Notes under the pieces: generated by a model
Told to the model about the DNA's origin: nothing
The model's database searches: none
The model's input: the letters and a program-made list of their open reading frames with translations, nothing else
DNA from: Lachnospiraceae bacterium C7
GTDB taxonomy: Bacteria; Bacillota; Clostridia; Lachnospirales; Lachnospiraceae
DNA length: 44,731 bases
Assembly: GCA_900113385.1 (NCBI GenBank)
Contig: FOPE01000027.1
Coordinates: 1 to 44,731, forward strand
Direction: 5' to 3'
Made by a program: the position numbers and the translations under genes
Shown: positions 40,353 through 44,731 of the stretch, piece after piece
How positions within the stretch are numbered: the stretch's first letter is position 1
Layout of the letters: each line of letters starts with the position of its first letter

Positions 40353-41312
40353 GTGAGTGACATCAAAGAATCAACATATCAGGTTTCTTCATCACCACAT
40401 GTTCGTGCTAATGACACGACAGGCAAGATTATGTTATACGTAATTATAGGATTATTACCAACTACATTATTTGGAATCTATAATTTTGGAATTAGAGCGT
40501 TATTGCTTATTGCGGTAACAATTTTAACATGTATGGTTTCTGAATGGTGTTTTGATAAAATAGTTCATAAAAAAAATACCGTTAAAGATTTAAGTTGTGT
40601 AGTAACAGGACTTCTTTTAGCATTAAATCTTCCTGTTACACTTCCAGTGTGGGAAGCAGTAATAGGTGGTGTTTTTGCAATAATAATTGTAAAGATGCTT
40701 TTTGGAGGATTAGGACAAAACTTTATGAATCCAGCTTTAGGCGCTAGATGTTTTATGCTTATTGCCTTTGCTGCAGATATGACTAAATTTACAACAGATA
40801 CATACACAGGACCTACACCACTTGCATCAATAAGAAATGGCGGTCTAGATGATTTAAATACATTTAATATGGTAATCGGTAAAACAGCAGGTACTATCGG
40901 TGAAACATCAACAGTAGCAATAGTACTAGGAGCTATTTTCTTGATCCTAGTTGGAGTAATAGATTTAACAATTCCAGCAAGTTATATTATTACATTTTCA
41001 GCTTTTATTATGATTTTAGGAAAAAATCCAATGAACGTAAATTATTTAGTAGCAGAATTATGTGGTGGTGGATTAATGTTAGGTGCATTTTTCATGGCAA
41101 CAGATTATGCTACAAGCCCAATAACTCCAAAAGGAAAAATTATATTTGGAATATGTTGTGGTATTTTGACAGGTGTATTTAGATGTTTCGGTGCAAACGC
41201 AGAAGGCGTTTCATTTGCAATTATTCTAAGTAACTTATTTGTCCCAATTATTGAAGATCTTACTATTCCAAAACCATTTGGACATGTTAAGGAGGCGAAA
41301 AAGGATGAATAA
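40353..41312 (+). CDS. rnfD: Rnf complex membrane subunit D
   Basis: Integral membrane subunit that carries a covalently attached FMN and is thought to take part in ion movement. 319 aa, about eight to ten helices. The flavinylation site is the Thr in YTGPTPLA, here about T155. GLGQNFMNPALGARCF is a typical block. The start is GTG 40353, with AGAGGTG 7 nt upstream. The end overlaps rnfG by 8 nt, so translation is coupled. Confidence 0.94.
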   Translation: MSDIKESTYQVSSSPHVRANDTTGKIMLYVIIGLLPTTLFGIYNFGIRALLLIAVTILTCMVSEWCFDKIVHKKNTVKDLSCVVTGLLLALNLPVTLPVWEAVIGGVFAIIIVKMLFGGLGQNFMNPALGARCFMLIAFAADMTKFTTDTYTGPTPLASIRNGGLDDLNTFNMVIGKTAGTIGETSTVAIVLGAIFLILVGVIDLTIPASYIITFSAFIMILGKNPMNVNYLVAELCGGGLMLGAFFMATDYATSPITPKGKIIFGICCGILTGVFRCFGANAEGVSFAIILSNLFVPIIEDLTIPKPFGHVKEAKKDE

Positions 41313-41907
41313 AAAAATCGTACATGATGCATTAGTATTAACTGCCTTTACACTAGTTCTTGGTTTTATATTAGGAGCAGTTTATGATATTACAAAGGGA
41401 CCTATCAAAGCGGCAGAGGATGCTACAAACCAGAAAGCATACAAAGCGGTTTTTCATGACGCAGATTCCTTTAAAAAATATGATTATGACAAAGAAAAAG
41501 CAAACAAATTAGTAGCTAAATTAGGATATGATGACACAATTGATGATATTGAAGAAGCTAAAAAAGGCGGAAAATCAGTAGGTTATGTAATTACAGTAAC
41601 AGCAAAAGATGGAAGCCAAGGAAGTATCACTTTTTCTATGGGCATAAAAAACGATGGAACAATTAATGGTTACTCAATTACTTCATCAGGAGAGACACCA
41701 GGTTTAGGATTAAAAGCTAGCGAAAAAGAATTCTATAGCCAATTTGAAAACAAAAATGTTGACAAATTTACAGTAGTTAAACAGAAACCTTCTTCAGATG
41801 ACGAAATCGAAGCTATTACAGGTTCAACAATTACATCAAAAGCAATGGCTAATGGATGTAATGCCGGAAAAGCATACTTTAATAGCGAGTTAAAGGGAGG
41901 TAAATAG
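41305..41907 (+). CDS. rnfG: Rnf complex subunit G
   Basis: 200 aa with one N-terminal membrane helix (ALVLTAFTLVLGFILGAVYD) and an extracytoplasmic FMN-binding domain. The covalent FMN site is the last Thr of TGSTIT, T177. GYVITVTAKDGSQGSITFSMGI and ETPGLGLKA are family blocks. The start is ATG 41305: GGAGG lies 10 nt upstream. The longer frame from 41239 overlaps rnfD by more than 70 nt and adds a charged stretch foreign to RnfG. The stop is one base from rnfE. Confidence 0.93.
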   Translation: MNKKIVHDALVLTAFTLVLGFILGAVYDITKGPIKAAEDATNQKAYKAVFHDADSFKKYDYDKEKANKLVAKLGYDDTIDDIEEAKKGGKSVGYVITVTAKDGSQGSITFSMGIKNDGTINGYSITSSGETPGLGLKASEKEFYSQFENKNVDKFTVVKQKPSSDDEIEAITGSTITSKAMANGCNAGKAYFNSELKGGK

Positions 41908-41908
41908 G

Positions 41909-42649
41909 ATGAGTAAAAATACAGAACGATTATACAACGGTATAATAAAGGAAAATCCAGTTTTTGTATTGATGCTTGGTATGTGTCCAACTCTTGCAGT
42001 TACATCATCAGCAATCAACGGTATTGGTATGGGACTTTCGACAACAGTAGTTCTAGTTTTATCAAACCTTATAATCTCAGCTTTTAGAAAAGTTATTCCA
42101 AACGGTGTAAGAATGCCAGCTTATATCGTAATTGTAGCTTCTCTTGTAACAGTTGTTGAGTTTATGATGAAAGCATATTTTGCAGCACTATCAGCAGCAT
42201 TAGGTGTTTATATTCCACTTATTGTTGTTAACTGTATTATTTTAGGTCGTGCTGAAAGTTATGCTTCAAAAAACAAAGTAGTTCCATCTATTTTTGATGG
42301 ATTAGGTATGGGACTTGGCTTTACAATTGGTTTAATGTGTATTGGATTAGTTCGTGAACTTTTAGGTGCAGGTACTTTATTTGATTTACCTGTATTAAAA
42401 CAATTTGCGTGGTTTACACCAATTACTATTTTTATCATGGCACCAGGTGCTTTCCTTGTTTTAGCTTTTTTAGTTGCAGGAATGAATATAATTAGACGTA
42501 AAATGGATGCGAAAGGTACACCACTTGCACCACCTTCAGGATGCTTAACAGGAGCATGCCTTGGATGTGCAAATGCTGGAAAATGTAGTGGAGTAGAAGA
42601 AACACCAGTAAAAAAAGTACCAGAAGCTAAGAAAACTGACAAAAAGTAA
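41909..42649 (+). CDS. rnfE: Rnf complex membrane subunit E
   Basis: Membrane subunit of the NqrDE/RnfAE family, 246 aa, six helices. Opens with ERLYNGIIKENPVFVLMLGMCPTLAV. The conserved Cys-containing loops (GMCPTLAV, and VVNCIILGRAE) help hold an iron centre at the RnfA-RnfE interface in relatives. The C-terminus adds a Cys-rich tail (CLTGACLGCANAGKC) of about 40 residues, seen in clostridial RnfE. Overlapping ribosome binding site GGGAGG at the rnfG end. Confidence 0.94.
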   Translation: MSKNTERLYNGIIKENPVFVLMLGMCPTLAVTSSAINGIGMGLSTTVVLVLSNLIISAFRKVIPNGVRMPAYIVIVASLVTVVEFMMKAYFAALSAALGVYIPLIVVNCIILGRAESYASKNKVVPSIFDGLGMGLGFTIGLMCIGLVRELLGAGTLFDLPVLKQFAWFTPITIFIMAPGAFLVLAFLVAGMNIIRRKMDAKGTPLAPPSGCLTGACLGCANAGKCSGVEETPVKKVPEAKKTDKK

Positions 42650-42668
42650 AAATAAGGAGGAATAAATC

Positions 42669-43244
42669 ATGAAGGAATTACTACTAATTGCAGTAGGATC
42701 AGCCATTGTCAACAATGTGGTTTTAAGTCAATTCCTTGGAATTTGTGCTTTCCTTGGAGTATCTAAGAAAAAAGAAACCGCAGCTGGAATGGGTGGCGCT
42801 GTTGTGTTTGTAATAACAATTTCAGCGTTTATAACAAGTTTAATTTATAAATTTATATTAGAACCATTAGATTTAGTATATTTAAAAACAATTGTATTTA
42901 TTTTGGTAATCGCAGCATTGGTACAATTTGTTGAGATGTTCCTAAAAAAATCAATACCTTCGCTTTACAAAGCCTTAGGTGTATATTTACCATTAATTAC
43001 AACAAACTGTGCAGTTCTTGGTGTAGCATTAAATAGTGTTACATATGAGTACAATGTATTAGAAAGTGTTGTATACGGATTTGCAACAGGTATCGGATTT
43101 TTGATTGCAATTGTCCTAATGGCTGGTATACGTGAAAAAATTGAATATAATGACATACCAAAGACATTTCAGGGAACAGCAACTGTTCTTCTAACAGCAT
43201 GTTTGATGTCAATTGCGTTCATGGGATTCTCAGGTATGATTTAG
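42669..43244 (+). CDS. rnfA: Rnf complex membrane subunit A
   Basis: 191-aa paralogue of RnfE with six helices in opposite topology. Diagnostic are NNVVLSQFLGICAFLGVSKK near the N-terminus and VYLPLITTNCAVLGVAL in the middle, each with the conserved Cys. Forms the membrane core with RnfE and RnfD. Ribosome binding site AAGGAGG; gap of 19 nt to rnfE and 12 nt to rnfB. Confidence 0.95.
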   Translation: MKELLLIAVGSAIVNNVVLSQFLGICAFLGVSKKKETAAGMGGAVVFVITISAFITSLIYKFILEPLDLVYLKTIVFILVIAALVQFVEMFLKKSIPSLYKALGVYLPLITTNCAVLGVALNSVTYEYNVLESVVYGFATGIGFLIAIVLMAGIREKIEYNDIPKTFQGTATVLLTACLMSIAFMGFSGMI

Positions 43245-43256
43245 GAGGAATGACAA

Positions 43257-44051
43257 ATGAATATTACTGCGATATTAATAGCCGCATTAGTTGTAGGCTG
43301 CGTAGGTATTTTAATTGGATTTTTCCTAGGTATAGCTGGGGAAAAATTCAAAGTACCTGTAGATGAAAGAGAAGAAAAGATTCTTGATGTACTTCCCGGA
43401 AATAATTGTGGTGGTTGTGGATATGCAGGATGCTCTAGTCTTGCAGCTGCTATTGCAAAAGGTGAAGCACCAGTTAATCAATGTCCTGTAGGTGGAGCTC
43501 CTGTAGCTGCCTTAGTTGGCGAAATCATGGGAGTTAAAGCCGAAGAAGGAGAGAAAAAAGTAGCATTTGTAAAATGTGCAGGAACATGTGATAAAGCAAA
43601 ATCAAATTATGATTATACAGGAGTAAAAAGCTGTTCAGCATTAAAATTTGTTCCAGCAGGTGGACCAAAGGCTTGTACATATGGATGCTTAGGATTTGGA
43701 GAGTGTGTAGAAGCTTGTCCATTTGATGCTATTCATATTACAGAAGGCGGAATTGCACAGGTTGATCCAATGGCATGTAAAGCATGTGGAAAATGTATAG
43801 AAGCATGTCCACAAAACATAATTGAATTGGTACCATATAATGCAGATCACATCGTACAATGTAGTTCAAAAGATAAAGGTAAAGATGTAATGAAAGCATG
43901 TTCAGTAGGATGTATAGCTTGTCATTTGTGTGAAAAGAATTGCCCTTCAGATGCAATTCATGTTGTAGACAACATAGCATATATTGATCAAGATAAATGT
44001 ACAGGATGTGGAATATGTGCTCAGAAGTGTCCAAAGAAGATTATTTTATAA
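43257..44051 (+). CDS. rnfB: Rnf complex ferredoxin-type subunit B
   Basis: Entry point for electrons from ferredoxin. 264 aa: one N-terminal membrane helix, then a Fes domain with CGGCGYAGC and a later CP, and several [4Fe-4S] ferredoxin repeats: CLGFGECVEACP, CKACGKCIEACP, CIACHLCEKNCP and CTGCGICAQKCP. The rich cluster content suits a long electron wire. Last gene of the operon. Ribosome binding site GGAGG. A terminator follows. Confidence 0.96.
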   Translation: MNITAILIAALVVGCVGILIGFFLGIAGEKFKVPVDEREEKILDVLPGNNCGGCGYAGCSSLAAAIAKGEAPVNQCPVGGAPVAALVGEIMGVKAEEGEKKVAFVKCAGTCDKAKSNYDYTGVKSCSALKFVPAGGPKACTYGCLGFGECVEACPFDAIHITEGGIAQVDPMACKACGKCIEACPQNIIELVPYNADHIVQCSSKDKGKDVMKACSVGCIACHLCEKNCPSDAIHVVDNIAYIDQDKCTGCGICAQKCPKKIIL

Positions 44052-44092
44052 TTTTATAACTAAATTGTAGTTTTACAATTTTACAAATTAGA

Positions 44093-44150
44093 GACTATAA
44101 AGGCTAAAGTGATAATGTATAAAGTCAAATTAGCATTTATAGTCTTTTTT
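44093..44150 (+). terminator. Terminator of the rnf operon
   Basis: GACTATAAA (44093-44101) pairs with TTTATAGTC (44136-44144), with GCTAA/TTAGC (44103-44107 with 44130-44134) inside, then six T. Confidence 0.85.
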
Positions 44151-44233
44151 GTTGACTTAAAAAAATAAATATGATAGTCTAAAAAAGTACAAATTAGTTA
44201 AAAAAATAAAAATATTTGTAATGGAGGAGAATT

Positions 44234-44548
44234 ATGTTATTAGTTAACACAGAATATATTAGTGGTCAAAATTTACAAATGCTTGGATTAGTAAAGGGAA
44301 GTACTATCCAGTCAAAAAATATCGGTAGAGATTTTACTCAAGGCTTGAAGACAATTATAGGTGGAGAACTTAAAGCTTATACTGACATGATGAATGATGC
44401 TAGAGCTTTAGCAACAAATAGAATGGTTGAAGAAGCAATGAATCTTGGAGCGGATGCTGTTGTAAATGTAAGATACGCATCATCAGCAATTATGCAAGGA
44501 GCAGCTGAGGTAATTGCATATGGAACAGCTGTAAAGTTTGTTCAGTAA
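44234..44548 (+). CDS. YbjQ/UPF0145-family protein
   Basis: 104 aa, homologous in pattern to YbjQ (heavy-metal-binding-type domain of unknown role): LVNTEYISGQ, LGLVKGSTIQSKNIGRD, and EEAMNLGADAVVNVRY followed by the EVIAYGTAVKF end. These proteins form small oligomers; the function is not established. A weak promoter (TTGACT 44152-44157, TAGTCT 44175-44180) and a good ribosome binding site (GGAGGAG) stand before it. Confidence 0.85.
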   Translation: MLLVNTEYISGQNLQMLGLVKGSTIQSKNIGRDFTQGLKTIIGGELKAYTDMMNDARALATNRMVEEAMNLGADAVVNVRYASSAIMQGAAEVIAYGTAVKFVQ

Positions 44549-44641
44549 TTATTTAACTACATGATGTTAGAATAACGATTAATAAAGATTGTGTAAAGAA
44601 GTTTGTGTAAATACTTCTTCAAAAGTGACCTTGTTTATAAG

Positions 44642-44731
44642 TTACATGAACATCGCTTCTAGTTCAGAACGACATTCTTTAAAGCCTCTATGTACACGAC
44701 GGTCCATTGTCTGGTTATAGTCGCAATAAAA
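44642..44731 (-). CDS. C-terminal end of an unidentified gene entering from the right
   Basis: The minus-strand frame from the right edge is open for 29 codons and stops with TAA at 44642-44644 (ends ...SELEAMFM). The visible piece is rich in Arg and Glu and shows no motif I can name. Base use looks like coding sequence of the neighbours but the piece is too short to be sure. A 7-bp inverted repeat at about 44597-44622 lies downstream of the stop and could be a weak terminator. Confidence 0.3.
   Translation of the reverse strand, partial: FYCDYNQTMDRRVHRGFKECRSELEAMFM

Overview
This is an AT-rich stretch (roughly one third G+C by eye) from the chromosome of a Gram-positive anaerobe of the class Clostridia, most likely a Lachnospiraceae-type bacterium. 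The evidence is the gene set and gene order: a bifunctional chorismate mutase/prephenate dehydratase; infC-rpmI-rplT behind an attenuator; rimP-nusA-ylxR-L7Ae-infB-rbfA-nrnA-truB-ribF-rpsO-pnp; scpA-scpB; cmk-ispH-rpsA in overlapping order; a biotin-dependent sodium-pump decarboxylase cluster; and a complete Rnf complex. A sigma-28-like promoter in front of a lone cheR suggests the cell is motile. Species cannot be set from the sequence alone.

Layout. 1-480: the start of an IS110-type transposase running off the left edge, with a structured non-coding leader that could be a bridge RNA. 480-6336: pheA, then a polyphosphate block (Ppx/GppA-like protein fused to an HD domain, polyphosphate kinase ppk1, a Cof-type HAD phosphatase). 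6317-7802: an 18-nt tandem repeat, then the infC-rpmI-rplT operon with a terminator/antiterminator leader and an AUU-started infC. 7803-8448: 650 bases without a gene, holding the most unusual object in the window, a tandem array of stem-loops that share one 10-nt loop but have different, base-paired stems. 8449-10644: a divergent AraC regulator and galE. 10917-11053: tRNA-Glu(CTC) and a back-to-back promoter pair. 11188-22266: the large translation and RNA-metabolism operons. 22512-25781: cardiolipin synthase, scpA, scpB. 26042-31265: a five-gene decarboxylase/transcarboxylase operon with its own promoter. 31430-36285: RpiR regulator, BaiN/HI0933-type flavoprotein, cmk, ispH, rpsA. 36545-38614: cheR and, convergently, a YprB-type exonuclease-like gene. 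38995-44051: rnfCDGEAB. 44234-44731: a YbjQ-family gene and the unidentified tail of a gene entering from the right.

How the genes work together. Most of the window is the core translation, RNA-decay and chromosome-condensation machinery. The energy genes form a theme. The biotin cluster carries both an acyl-CoA carboxyltransferase-type subunit and an oxaloacetate/pyruvate-type carboxyltransferase subunit next to one biotin carrier and one membrane beta subunit. The Rnf complex couples ferredoxin oxidation with NAD+ reduction to ion export. Both can energise the membrane in a fermenting anaerobe.

Limits. All assignments are by reading motifs and gene order; no database search or folding program was run. 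RNA structures were paired by hand.
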